The notes beneath the pieces were generated by a model. The model was not told where the DNA came from. It ran no database searches and worked only from the letters and a program-made list of their open reading frames with translations. Shown piece after piece: positions 1-13,100 of a stretch of DNA of 57,500 bases (its first letter is position 1; every line of letters begins with the position of its first letter). A program made the position numbers and the translations under genes. Origin of the DNA: Glandiceps talaboti (Eukaryota > Hemichordata > Enteropneusta > Spengelidae); the NCBI RefSeq assembly GCF_964340395.1, contig NC_135568.1:3785001-3842500 (forward strand), read 5' to 3'.

Positions 1-111
1 CACGTCACATCACGTCACGTCACGTCACCTCACCTCACCTCACATCACATCACATCACATCACGTCATGTCATGTCATATCATATCATATCATATCATAT
101 CATATCATATC
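1..111. repeat. Pentanucleotide CAYRT array
   Basis: Period-5 repeats drifting from CACGT through CACCT and CACAT to CATAT. The array probably extends past the left edge. Confidence 0.9.
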
Positions 112-166
112 ATTTTACACACACAGCTTGTACATACATATTCTCCTTGTGTAACGTGATACTTAC

Positions 167-247
167 ACAAGTGCAAAGCGATACCAACCAATAGGTCGTC
201 CGTATATTTTCTTGGGTTCACCACGTTCAGCGTAAAGGTCCTCCTTC
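167..247 (-). CDS. Candidate downstream exon carrying a GRPIGWYRFAL motif
   Basis: On the minus strand, an acceptor (ttacacacag) precedes an 81-nt open segment that ends at a consensus donor (GT|gtaagt). In the open frame it reads KEDLYAERGEPKKIYGRP followed by IGWYRFAL. The G-R-P-x-G-W-x-R-F-A-L pattern reminds me of a segment found in uncharacterised multidomain proteins of marine invertebrates, but this is from memory and unverified. It is probably part of the NHR-ARM gene to its right. The phases (exon at 1061 ends in phase 1, this one needs phase 2) require one more exon that I could not find between 248 and 1060. The reading continues beyond the left edge of the window. Confidence 0.45.
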
Positions 248-1060
248 CTGTGTGTAATACAACTATTACAATAGCACTTACTGTGTTCTTTCTTGAACAG
301 AACTTCTGTTAATTAAAAAAAATGTAGCCGATTAAACTAATTATTAGTATGATAAACTTCGTGAATATTTAAGCGAACTCTAAAGTAGTAATATATGGGC
401 AGGCGACAAGGATTTGTTGTTGTCAAGAAAAACTTTGACCCTCTCCAAATATGTCTCATTGTGCAACCACGTATCCTGCTTGTTAAAAGTCATGACCCCC
501 ACCTAAAAACCATAACCCCCAACACTAAACCCCGAATTCAAAATCCTTGTATTAAAATCACCCCTCCAGTGCATTCTGAAGGTGGTTCAGACCAACCTTT
601 AAATTTAATTTGGTAACTGTCCCTGTACCATGCTGTCGACAGTACATATACGTTGGCTCAGTATGTCAGCTCAAACTTTCTTCCACAGCCGGTATTAGAA
701 ATTAACGACCTCTTTTGCACTTCCCTCCATCATGATTAACGTTGACATAGTTTCCACTTGGAACCCTATATTAGAATCTCATGGTCTTGGATTATCATTA
801 TTTTACAAATAGAAGTATCATGATTGTATCGAGTGGCTCTTTTATTCAGGACTATCTTTTAATACAGCCCTGTCAGAAAACAATATTTCACGTCCAAATT
901 TTAATCCTTGTTCAACAAAAAGCCAAAGCTGATCCATAGTTCAACATAATCATATGCAAAAAGAATGCAACGATAGCATGCCAATGTGCTACAAAACAAA
1001 TCGTAGCTAAATAACACGTTTTGTTCTTCTAAAAGCTGAAATCAATTATGCATGACATAC
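248..1060. other. Probable intron and missing exon region of the NHR-ARM gene
   Basis: No convincing exon found. A short minus-strand open stretch near 843-938 (beginning MDQLWLFVEQG) has no acceptor in a matching phase. One exon is needed here by phase if 167-247 belongs to the same gene. Confidence 0.4.
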
Positions 1061-4000
1061 CTGGTAACTGTAAATGCTCCTGTTTGAATCTTTCACACAA
1101 GTTCTCATATTCACATCGTTTTCGTGCCGTATCTACAAAAGAGAAATGATGAATTAGTTCTGCATGTAAATATATCATGGATAAATCAAGTAGAGTTATT
1201 GTACCCTGTATCTCATTCAATGTAAACAATAACTTCTGCATCTAGGACTTTTCGGAGATTTCAGACAGCTTGTCGTATATTAGTACAGTAACTACGTCTT
1301 CATAAATAAAAAAAAAACAGGTATATATTCTGCAGAAGTAATACAGACTCTTTTATTGATATCTACTAAAATATATTTGCATTAAACTGACACGTGTTTA
1401 TACAACGTGCGTATAATTATAACAGAAAACCAACGAATGTCTGACCTGTTCTTTCCTGTCCGTTGATAGCGTCTAAAAGTCTATCCATTGCTCGTTGAAC
1501 AGCTACATTCCCTGTGTTCTTCAACCTATATATTTCTGATATTAGTATTTCTGAGTCGAGGATGGCGTTTTTACTGGTTTCCACTTTAGCTAGTTCCACC
1601 AGGGTGTTTGCCACGCATTCCTGTTCTACGGGTCTGTCCTTCTTCAACAACTTTTCGAATAGAGATAGTGTTCCCAGTTTGATTATTGTTTCATTGTTTT
1701 TATGATTTACGGCTATCTTACCGAGTACCGACACGATTTCCAGGGCGGAATACCGACCATAGTCTTCAGATTTCCGACGTAGGTAGGGTTCTTGGAGGAC
1801 TTCGTCAAAGACTTCAACGACGAACTTTAATTTGTCTTGGCTGATGTTTTCTTTGTAGTCTATGGTGATAACCATACACACACAAGATGCTACGGCCAAC
1901 TCTTTGCACTCACAATTCAAAAATGGTGAAAGGTTCTTGACAATGTCAAGGCCACATAAAATGTGTCGATTTTCAGTGGCTTTGGCACTGTTATGCAAGA
2001 TTGACAACGCTGAATATTGTATGAAACGCTTTGTCTGCAAATGAACAGAAACAATAATTTTCAAAGATGCCAAATAACCATGTAATAACAATGTGACAAA
2101 TTGCGTCTATCCCTTATCAAAATACATCGAACACGACATGAGATATAAGTATTAACACCCTTTTTGCCCCCCTCTTGTTACATATATTGAATGTCGAAAA
2201 GCAACAAAGCTAAAGGGTGTTACTGCTTATGTCTCAGGCAGTGTTCGGGGTTTCAAAAGGGTTGAACGCAATTTGTCACGGATTAATAACGACTGCTTCT
2301 TAAACTAACGTTTAGAAATAAGTAATATTATATATACTGATTGACGATAGCACATCGCAGCCTAATTGTCATTCTGGTTTCGTAGTAACTCGTTTAAGTG
2401 TACATTACCTTGTCATTGCTCACATTTGGACCGTATTTTCGCAAGTCGTCGATCATGTCTTTAAGGAGCTCACATCGTCCAAATGATCTACACAACTTCA
2501 GACTTGCATCCGAATAGCACCAGCATGCCTTGCGTATTGGATGTATTATTTCAAAGTCGGAAGAATCCTGAATACGCTCTACAAGTTTCTTGAAAAGTTT
2601 GCCTGTATCCAGAGCTGCCAGGTGGTCACCGTACGACTGCATTATGTTGTCATCGGTCTCTTTCTCAAGTGGCTGTAGTAGATATTGATCGACCAATTGC
2701 GAAGCTACTTTGATATCAATGTCACTCATACCCTGTAGAAATTTCACCACCATTTTCATGCGATACATCGCCTGTTCATGTTGGTTGGATGATCTGTATT
2801 CTACAGGCAATGTATCGAAGCTCTCAATTGGAGCTTCTACATTCAGGTGTGTATCTCTTCCTAAATGAAATAGAGACAATTTTCTTTGAATCGAAAAAGA
2901 AAATTACCATATTTTGTTCACCTCTCAAAACATACATATCTTGGCAACACACAAGTTACATTTTGTTTACATTTTACTTTCTTGGGGGGGGGGGGGGTAT
3001 TTTGGTTTGGTTACGTTTTATTTCGTTTCTTTTCGGTTTGTTTTATTCTGCTTCAGCCCAGTTCAGTTCGGTACGGTTCAGTTCGTTTCGATCGTTTTTT
3101 TCGTTCCCCTTGGTATTGTTTTATTTTGCTTGGTATCAGTGAGTGTTTTATGAAGTAGAAAGTCATCTTTCCGTTACGTTAAAAAAAATCCAAATAAATA
3201 TTGCTGAATAAAGCAAAGCAACCTTAACAGGAAATGCTGTTTTCCCTCCAGAAATAAGTCTTTTTCATGAAGTGTTAGAAATACTGTACTACCACAGGGA
3301 ACGTTTAAACTTTCGTCCTGTTCCCTGTGGTACTACTGACATACATAAATGTACAGCTCATTTCAAGTTACCGTTCAGTGGCTCTGTTTGATACAACCAC
3401 ACAGAAACCAATAAGAAACTGCAATTGCTACACTTTAAGATAGCAAGATGGAATGAATACAGTTTCTTGCTATTTTGTCTCAATGTAGAGAACCAATGTG
3501 TCACCATGCCGACACCAAAAGCTGACGTCAAACATTGGTGCCCGCATGTCTCTGTTTAGTTACAGAATTTTTAAATGGTTTATTTCATTTACTACTGCAA
3601 ACTGTAGCTTGAAATTGCGACCTTGCTGTCTTAACTTAGTATAGAATGTGCAGTTTGTTATTGGTGTCTGTACATGTGTTGGTTTATCAAACAGAGCCGA
3701 TGAAAGGTAGCTTAGAAAGGGCTGCGAATATTGGATAATATCTATTCAAGTCAATTGATTTGTGTTAGAATTACTGGTATATATAAATGTATTACTGACC
3801 AAATATCGATATCTGTGTAGGTACATGACTAGGCATTTCAACAACACCATATAACTTTAGTGATTTTTTCACCAGCGATGCTAGGAGCCCATGATCAACA
3901 TTTTGGAGATTACGAGTCGCCTCTACCACCTCATTGTTATGATAAAATAGAACACCGTCATGTTCTTTCATTACACCAAGTGTATCTCCAACCTACAGAA

Positions 4001-4232
4001 AAGATAGAAATGTTGTACATGTGTAATCCAATAAGGAAATACAGTTTAGTGTATCTATTTTGACATTCAACTCGCTATTCATTTACAATCATTACTCAAG
4101 TCAATTTTCTAAGATGTCAACGTGGCTAAGTAAGTTAGTCTTGTAATAATAAGAGCTATAATTTGGCATATGAATATGAATATAAGTTTAAAGAGACCGA
4201 CATCCACATAAACAAACACTGGCAGACAGACT

Positions 4233-4296
<64 letters not shown>

Positions 4297-4578
4297 AGGA
4301 AAGAAATACAGACACGTGCACACATACATACATACATACATACATACATACATACATACATACATACATACATACATACATACATACACACATACACACA
4401 TACACACACACACATACATACATACATACATACATACATACATACATACATACATACATACATACACACACACACACGTACGTACGTACATACATACATA
4501 CATACATACATACATACATACATACATACATACATACATACATACATACATACCGACCGACCGACCGACCGACCGACC

Positions 4579-4620
<42 letters not shown>

Positions 4621-5813
4621 TAGACAGATAGACAGACAGACAAACAAACAGATAGACAGACAGACAAACAGACAAACCTGTCGACATGATGTCATATATG
4701 TCTGTTCCCGCGTAATTCACTTGAATCCTAAAAGAAATATACATTTTGCATAGCACGTGTTTTATTTAGTTTACCTTGATATTGCCTTGACGGTTAAGGT
4801 GTATCGTCTGTAACACTTTACCATCTATCACGATTGCCATGACCTTCCCCGTGAACTTGATATTGAACTTATTCTCCATCGACGAGACAGTGTCGTCAGA
4901 AGTTATTCCTACAGAAATAGTTCCTTGTAAAGGCGGTGAGTTGATTTCGATCTCCCATCGTCTGTATGCCTGCAGAGGTTCTCGTGTCACAAGGCGACCC
5001 ATTCCATACTGGTCTGTCGATTGCCTGAAACAGCGAAAGGTCAAAGGCGACGGTTTATCATACCTGTAACTATAACAAACAGATATTTATATATTATCAT
5101 TTTGACAATTTTGCCCCCTTTTCAAAATTAAAGTCACTTGACAAACACTTTTATTAGCGCCTTTTAGCTCAGTTTAGTTAGACTTTACAACGAGTACCAC
5201 TGACGTAAAGTGTAAAAGTGTACTGTTTCAATTGGTTTATTTACAAGCCTGGCATGTGGCCTTGCTAATGTGGTCAATTAGCAAATGAAAGTATACTTCA
5301 TACGGATGCTATAAACGATTGTGGTACACAGAAAATATTTTATGGTCATGGGTTGTAATATGTTGTGTAACTGTTCATCTAAATAGTGTATAAAGTTATA
5401 AATATATACCTTGCCCCTCTTGCTACTTTTCCATTCAGTAGAATCTCCACATCTTTGGTACATTCATGAAATGTATAGTAGTTGTTGTTGTCATGTCCAG
5501 ACTGCATGGTTTCATTACGTGGTGGATCTATCTGCAAGTAATCACATCGAAAAGTCCAATGAAGACAGAGGTAGTGTTACCATGACTACTCTGACCTTCG
5601 CACATAGATGACAGATCATGTACTAACGATACTAGAATCGCTACCATATCTCCACTTGTACATGGGATCACTTGGACTTTAGGGAATTAGCCACCAGACA
5701 TCATACAATGTTCATGGTCAACTTGGATCATTCTAGTAGACGTTGCCACGGAGCAGGTGGACACTCCGTACCTTGCCTTGCCTTCCTCTTGCTCGCTCCA
5801 AAAGTGAATCCAT
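1061..5813 (-). CDS. Neuralized-domain (NHR) plus armadillo-like repeat protein, 3' end incomplete
   Basis: Coding exons in order of transcription: 5813-5772, 5531-5410, 5024-4775, 3992-3800, 2860-2409, 2034-1446, 1132-1061. All junction phases agree (0,2,0,1,0,1) and the frame stays open for 573 codons. The start ATG at 5813 opens a 14-residue exon (MDSLLERARGRQGK). Residues about 36-202 read as a Neuralized homology repeat: a YTFHECTKDVEILLNGKVA strand, then WEIEINSPPLQGTISVGITS, GDTLGV, and closing LYGVVEMPSHVPTQISIFG. NHR domains are protein-binding beta folds of the Neuralized E3 ligase family. Residues about 203-350 are helical without a recognised motif. Residues about 354-549 look like armadillo/HEAT helices (YSALSILHNSAKATENRHI; VEQECVANTLVELAKVE). 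I see no RING finger. An intracellular adaptor or ubiquitin-pathway role is inference. The gene continues past 1061 after a phase-1 donor. Exon 1 and the ARM assignment are the least certain parts. Confidence 0.75.
2985..2997. repeat. Poly-G run followed by T-rich degenerate GTTYR tract
   Basis: Thirteen consecutive G residues, then a T/G-rich stretch to about 3125 with imperfect gttcagttcggt pentamers. Intronic in the NHR-ARM gene. Confidence 0.8.
3286..3336. repeat. Short hairpin with 17-bp arms
   Basis: The arm at 3286-3302 (ending ccacagggaac) pairs with 3320-3336 (gttccctgtgg) across a 17-nt loop, with one mismatch. Confidence 0.7.
3366..3711. mobile_element. MITE, AGTTACCG-ended family, copy 1
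   Basis: The left end (agttaccgttcagtggctct, then gtttgatacaaccacacag) is inverted at the right end (ggtttatcaaacagagccg). It lies in an intron of the NHR-ARM gene. Related copies lie at 11342-11600 and 22676-22928. Confidence 0.7.
4222..4680. repeat. Compound microsatellite (CAGA)n-(CATA)n-(ACCG)n-(ACAG)n
   Basis: About 450 bp of tetranucleotide arrays with short (CA)n and (CGTA)n interruptions, inside an intron of the NHR-ARM gene. Long open frames over it on both strands are only the repeat read as YVCM or THTYI. Confidence 0.95.
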
Positions 5814-6192
5814 ACTTGATTCCAACTTATATAAAAACATAAATTATACAATACTCAAATGATTGGATGATGAAATCATCAACACCATAAATGAATAAAC
5901 CAAAGAGTGTTGTTGCCGTAATTTAATACAAATAATAATGACAAATATTAAAAGTAGCTAAATGATTTGATCACTTCATTGTTCTTCCACCTACCTGTAA
6001 ATTAGTCATTATTTGACACGGTTGATCTTTTACATGTCATGACTTAATGTTGTTATCTCAGAATACTATTGGCGAAATGCAAAAACATTTCTTCTAAGTA
6101 TTATTTTATGACAGTTGAGCGATCACTGTGACCTCGTGTAACGTCAAAACTTTGCTCGCTATCTAAAACATCCGACATAAAATTATGGAAAG

Positions 6193-6223
<31 letters not shown>

Positions 6224-6254
6224 CATACATACATACATACATACATACATACAT

Positions 6255-6303
<49 letters not shown>

Positions 6304-6387
6304 TACATACATACATACATACATACATACATACATACATACATACATACATACATACATACATACATACATACATACATACATACA
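6193..6387. repeat. (ACAT)n microsatellite with central (CA)n
   Basis: About 195 bp of near-perfect tetranucleotide repeat with a (CA) core at about 6271-6297. Confidence 0.95.
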
Positions 6388-8172
6388 AATGTTCCAATTC
6401 AACTCTGAACAGCCCCTGTGTAAACTTTGTAGACACAGATGATATTGGCATATAAGTAAACAAGTAATACAACCACAAAAACAGATAAAGAGTCTGAGAC
6501 AGAAAGGTATATTTCTTGTATTGTTCGAAAGGCAATCAATCAAAACGGAACAATAGTGGAAAGAACCTCACCTGAGTTTATCTTTCTAGACACAATGTAC
6601 AGTGATGAATTGTTTATTTTTAACCCAGTTAGGTCATATTGGGTGGAGGGTCTATGGTTAGGTCATGCAAATTCTGCTCTTTTATGTTGAACAGTTGATA
6701 TGGTGATGAAAGGATAACAATAGTTACATACATTCACTGCGTTACTATTGTGTTTATTTAACTTTAAAAAAAAGTTAACCATTTTTAGACTTCTTACTCT
6801 TGTCCTTATAATGTCTCATAGGGAAACATTTATTGACCTCAGTAACTTTGTAAAACTGTTACTTACATATACTCATAGGTGGACAATTTTCCTTTTAATG
6901 GCCGAATCCCTGCTTGACCTTAAATGACCTTTATGTGCTTGCTAGCACTTATTACACAAAGGTTTCACACACGTTATACGATTGACAGTGCAGGTAATTT
7001 TAATAGCAAGTTATTGAGATAACTTATTATGCTCCATACACCTACAGATCGAGTCACGTGTCACAAAAAAATGCAGCAATGATCGCAGAACTTATGCCGA
7101 TCAAATAAGGAACTCCTATTGGTGATAACAAAGGTTTCGCTATTATAGAATAGCAAAGTCACGTGATTACAACTCCGGCCACCGTAGGTATGATCTGAGG
7201 GTAACGTGTATCTCCATGTAGAATATACTGCTTAAAGCAGTACTTACCTATTCAATTCTGGAAGATTTTATATCAATGTGTATACTGTTCTGGTACAAAC
7301 ACACAAATATGATACTAATACTAGACTGGGGAATGGTATGTCATGTGATCTTGTCGACACAGTTGGTAACCCACTAGTGACTGCATGCGGTACAAGTACT
7401 TGCATTCATATATTGTTTATTGGATAACACTGTCTCTACGAGAGACTGGTTTAAAACCACCTGTCGACCAATTTCAATAAAATGGCAATTTGAATTTTAC
7501 ATACCCCTGAAAACACCTCGTCAACCTTTTCCAGAAGAATAAGGTATAGCTGTTAACGTCGATGGCACGTACAACTACACAAAGGGCAGACAATTTGAAA
7601 TAGACACGATCCTCACAGTACGTAGATAACAATGATGTATGACGAATACAAGCTACAAACTATAACAATACAAGTACTATAGACGTATACGTTGAAAACA
7701 TGTCAAAGGTCATCACGGCATGAAGACTTTCGACTGAATATGAAATTAACAAAAAAAAATAATTTTTTAAAAAACAAGACAAAATATGTTGTTCATTGCT
7801 TATTCAAGTTTTGTTAATATAGCACAAAGCTGACCAGTTCTGACACGGTTTCGCTATAATCCCCATATTATGAATGATGTAGACTGATATATATACTTTA
7901 GCATTTGAAAAAACAAATTTACCCATTGCACAAACAATGCTGAACTATTTTTCAAGAGATGTGAGCTCCTAACTTTGCATTGTTTCCCAGAATTCCTCGC
8001 CCTTTGACACTATTATGAAGTATTCCACTTTCATGTTGTGAGACGCCGGTTGAGACAGTTGTTTAATATTGCGATATTAACTACAGTCGTCTACAATATT
8101 AGTAAGTGGTCTATAAGTATTACATACAGGCCCAAGTTTTCGTGTAATTTTGGTGGCTATTTGATGGCCAGT

Positions 8173-8177
<5 letters not shown>

Positions 8178-8224
<47 letters not shown>

Positions 8225-8263
8225 TGTGTTGTGTGTGTGTGTGTTTGTTTGTTTGTTTGTTTT
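8178..8263. repeat. (GT)n then (GTTT)n microsatellite
   Basis: Dinucleotide array with one tat interruption, changing to GTTT units at its right end. Confidence 0.95.
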
Positions 8264-9817
8264 TGTTTTCTTTGTATTGTTTTTGCAAAGACCTGTCCTC
8301 GAAATGAAAATTATAAGGTTAGCAGCAGCTACGAGTTGGACATTTTCTAGCAGAAAAAAAACCTAGATAATAGGAATGTGGAAATACTGGCATCTCTGTT
8401 TGATGTACAACACAATTAAACTTTTGGCAAACAAATATGGGAACTGTGACTGAAGAAGAGGCCCTAACGCTGGTTTCGAATCGAAGGCTCAACTACTACC
8501 GATCCAGGGACGCGCGCGTATCGCCAATAGTTACTATACACAAATCAACCCAAAATTTTAAGGGTTCCGTATCACAACCACATGGTTGGTTATCTCTAAC
8601 CCAACTACCATACAACCTGGTTAAATTTGTCCATGTTCGAAATCCCAGTCCTTCTCATACATACTAGGGTAAGTTTAATTAATGAACATATCAAACGAAT
8701 AGTAACATAAAATTTAAGAATATATACTTTGATTTTTAGCAATAACGATTTTATGAATATAAATGTGTAAATTAACCAATGAAAACATGAATTTTAGGAA
8801 CTTGAAAATAAATGTGTTTTATTGGCTATTGCAATACATGGCCTGCCATATAGGCCAGGCCTTTTATAGTTTGCTTGTTGAACTGGTACAATGAGGTTGA
8901 TCATTGCTACTTGTCAACAGTTACCCACGTGACCTCAGCTGTCATTTGATCGTCGAATGCGTCTTGACTTAAGTTAGTCCTGCTTACAGACGGTGCACGA
9001 GTCAGAACTAGTCTTGAGGGTGCAACTATTATAGTTGTCTTAATAGTCAGTTCAAAACGTGAGACTTGAGAAAGTTGCTCAAGAACCCCGTACATTTGGA
9101 TGATCGACGTCCATTTTGGAATATTTCTCCGCACAAGCCAATCTACTGTATCTGCTAATACTTCGTATACGACAGGGTGCAGAATTATAGAAAACGGTAC
9201 GTTTTATTGTGTTGTCTGTTATGTTAGGGCCCTTGATAAGCTTACTTCCGTATTCAAAACCTAATCAATACGACGTTATTTAACCGCAAAAACCAAAACT
9301 ATATACTGTACAGACTGGTTAAAGCATTTGTAAGTTTTTGACTCTATCTTTGATATTGAAAGAAAATCTTAAAAGTCGCAGCTGTATTAAACGCTTCGTC
9401 CCATATTACAATGAAGGTCACATAAAGGTTGAAGGTCACATAAAGGTCGTCTGCATTGGATGATTGATTGTCCCTAACACAAACAAGGTCGTGTCCCTAA
9501 CTATAAGGTTCATACCATTATTCATTCTATCATGGTCTGAGCTTAGGGCCATTTTGGTATTGACACTATGGCAACGGCACGCTGCAACTGTGTAGTGATA
9601 GTAAAACGTACAAAACTCATATATGTAAGTTTTCCCCCAGTGTTACCATATGTTACCCTCCTCTCGAATGTATCACAGAATAAAATGGAAATCAGTCAAG
9701 TTGAAACAATTTGCCATCTGGATCAACAAATATCTTACTGAGCATTCCTCCATTTTGTCGTCTGGTTAGATGTTGCTAAAGTCTTATTATCTGGGTCATT
9801 TATAGACTGGCACGCAG

Positions 9818-9824
9818 TATAAAT
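9818..9824 (+). promoter_or_regulatory. Possible TATA box of P450 copy A
   Basis: TATAAAT lies 278 nt upstream of the copy A start codon. A palindromic CRE-type site TGACGTCA follows at 9959-9966. No transcription start is known, so the 5' UTR of roughly 250 nt this implies is inference. Confidence 0.3.
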
Positions 9825-10101
9825 CTCTCCCAAAACGTACATAATTCAGCTTTAAAAAAACCCCGTTCGACTGCTTGAGTGTTATTATAACGTGTGTGAG
9901 AAACTGATATTGCTATTAACACTGTCACTTTTAGGGCAGGCTGATAAGCGCGTACCGGTGACGTCATTGCAGTCTACTTCAGTGTACACGTATTCTTCAC
10001 ATTCTTCTCAAATTTTCTGGTTTATTTCAGTATTCAAAAGAGTGTACGGTTCACTGCGGAATTCAAAAGAAAAACAAGCCAACGTTCGCTATTAAACAAG
10101 T

Positions 10102-13100
10102 ATGTTCGAGTTAGGATTTTTTCAGGTACTTCTACTGTTACTAGTCTTTGGACTGCTCTTACTCTGTGTACGAGAGTACATGCCGCCATGCAGGAACTTT
10201 CCACCTGGACCATGGGGTGTACCTATACTAGGCAGTATGATATACGTCAGTGCAAAGGTATACAAGGATATGATGCGTCTGGCAAAAACGTATGGTAATG
10301 TGTACAGTCTCAAAATGGGAAAACAAGTCGTCGTTGTGGTCAATGGGATAGAATCTATCAAGGAAGTTTTGATTAAGAAAGGCACTGATTTTGCAGACAG
10401 ACCAAGTTCATGGCTTATTGGGATGTATAACCCAAACTATGAAGGTAGGCAAGTAAAATATTACACACCATATATAGAAAAATTATAGTCTCCGCGTATA
10501 AGAATTAAATTTCTGCTTCTGGTTTGAGTTCATTATTTTAATTTTTAAGACAATTTTAAAGAATAATTTCCCAAATAATACGGTGTTTGCAACGGCATAA
10601 ATCTTTCGAGACATTCGCCGTGTTTTAAAAGTCCCCTTTATTTGTATATTATGGCAATAAAGGTATTTTCATAAACTTTGGGTTCTGGAGAGTCATTTCA
10701 TGATTTCAAATCACATGATTTTCGTTCGGTTGCCAAGAAACACCAAATTGAAATTCTTTTTTCACCTCTATTGGTCTTTCTGATGCACCATTTTTATATT
10801 CGTGACCAGTTATCTGAAGAAATAAGCACTTAGGAGTCATGAATATTCAGTGTGCATCTAATGACTATTCATGTATGCCAAGACCAATGATGGCAATCGA
10901 GCAAAATTTATGTGATATGAAATCATGAACTGACTTAGTCTGGTCCTCTGCCTCCTTTCTGCCACTGCTGGCGCTACACTCACGAAAGAGTATAGCGCCA
11001 GCAGCGACAGAAAGGTGGCAGGGGGCCAGACCAGAACTGACTCTCCTGAATCCAATTTGAAAGTTTATGAAAATCGTTTTTAGTTCCTGGAGTAGGGATA
11101 TACTCATGTTGGGTGGTAGTACTTGTCACTAATTTTTTCACATAGGTATTGCTGATAGTCATTTTGACGAAGCCTTCCAACGTCGTCGCAGATTTTCACA
11201 TACTACCCTCAGAAGTTTTGGTTTCGGTAAAATCAGCATGGAGAGTAAGATAATGGAAGAAGTCGAAGAATTATTGAATGAGTTTAGAGTAAGTACGTAG
11301 TATCTATATACGGGTAATGGCTTGCAATCCTTTTCGTGTTAGTGTTCACTGGTGACTGTGTTGATACAACCATGCAGGAACCAAGACGAAACTGTACATT
11401 CTAGCAAGATCGCAATTATGCAAACATGCGGGTGCCAATGTTTTGATGTCTGTATTGATGTATGCATGTTATAACATTGGTTTATTTCATTAAGACAAAA
11501 TGTTGCAAGAAACTGTCTTCATTCAAATTCGGTATCTTAAAATGTAGCATATGCATTTTCTCATCGATTTGTGTATGGTTGCAATAATACAAACATGAAA
11601 CAGGCTGTAGATCGACTGAACACAAACCGATTCCATGACTTTCTGACTTTCTGACTTGCTTAAGATGGTAGAAGCTGAGTTTATAAGTTTTTTGCCAAGC
11701 TTTTTACTATTAAAGATCGAGCAGTGTTCTCTATAAGGGTTTCTTAGGGCACAAATCTAAGGTGAATGGTGGCAACTAAAATTGGATTTGGAGGGATCGG
11801 GGTTATTGTCAAGTCCGTTTTAAACCATTTCCTCTGTACTGTCTATGTTTAAACTTACTTCAACACTATGTATCACTTACATACTGACTGTTGGCACCAA
11901 TAACCATCCGGCTGAAGTTGCCAATAGGGAACCCGCCATGTTGAATGTTGCATCATGGGAAATGTGATAATAAATACTAATCAATTAGTATTGTAAACAA
12001 TGTTGTTACATGGTTTATAACAAACAATAATCAATTTATATTTACCCTGACAGTGTGGGAGGTTTATTTCATCGGTAGCTCCAGATAAACTATAACGCGA
12101 TAACCACATATAATCCCATACCCCTTTGCATCTGAGCATGCTCAGTCTGGATTGCAAATTCCCTACTGACACCTGTTTGTTGATTGTTTACTATGATGTA
12201 ACACCCTGATATTATACTATGCAGATTTATCTACCCCCAAATTCAAATTTTATGATTGATTCCAATGGTGAATTTCTTTCCAGGACTTACAAGGAAATCC
12301 TTGCAACCCCGGGGGTCTTCTTAATAAAAGTTCAGCTAACATAATGTGCTCGATCATATTTGGTAGACGTTTTGAATATTCAGATCCCAAGTTCCAAGGT
12401 TACGTGGATTCCTATTCCAGATGGTTTGAACTGTTTGGTGAGCTGTACTCTGCAGAATTAATTCCATATCTAAGAGTATTCATGCGTAAGGAAATCCAGG
12501 AATACATGCTTCACTTTTCAAACATCAACGCTTTCTGTATTGATGAAATCGATAGTCATGAATCCACGTTTGATCCAAACCACATCCGGGACTTTATTGA
12601 TGCTTACCTACTGGAAGTAGAGAACCAAGACCCGAGTGAATTCACAACCAGTCAACTTAAAGAGATCTTGATTGACTTATTCGGCGGAGGGTCAGAGACA
12701 ACAGCAACCCTTCTCAAATGGGCGTTGCAGTTAATGGTATTGCACCCTGATGTACAGGAAAGAGTTTCTGAGGAAATACATCAGGTAATTTTGTAGCGTT
12801 TAACAAAATGCAAACACCTTGACTTTCGTTGTGTGCTGTAAAGTAGTATTAATTGTCGATACACAAAATATACTGATGGAGGCCATAGCAACAGTTAATT
12901 TACAAATGCCTAATGACATCACAAGTTGTACTTCAACGCCATTGTCGTCTTTGAAATAAAGTACTCCATTTTTATACACCGGAGAAATTGAGAAGTAAAA
13001 AACCAATAACCACTCTCTGTTGTGTATAACTTCCATTCCCAGTTTCCTGTCAACGCAGGAAACACAAAACATGCATTATTCCATTATGGTTTTAAAATGC

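Larger units (their letters stand above)
5814..9817. other. Intergenic region between the divergent NHR-ARM and P450 A genes
   Basis: Four kb with no exon I can support. It holds the (ACAT)n array at 6193, the (GT)n array at 8178 and a short element related to 29880 near 8977. Because the flanking genes diverge, their promoters should lie here. Confidence 0.6.

Noticed and set aside
843-938. Minus-strand open stretch beginning MDQLWLFVEQG
   Set aside because: Considered as the missing NHR-ARM exon, but it has no acceptor in the required phase and ends in a stop.
4109-4756. Long open frames on both strands (up to 215 codons) of YVCM or THTYI repeats
   Set aside because: They are the (CATA)n and (CAGA)n arrays translated. 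A tetranucleotide repeat is open in several frames by arithmetic. The same applies at 6101, 24093, 34868, 54011 and 56345.
5826-5835. TATATAAG on the minus strand just upstream of the NHR-ARM start codon
   Set aside because: It is only about 15 nt from the ATG, too near to place a transcription start between them. More likely part of the AT-rich 5' UTR.
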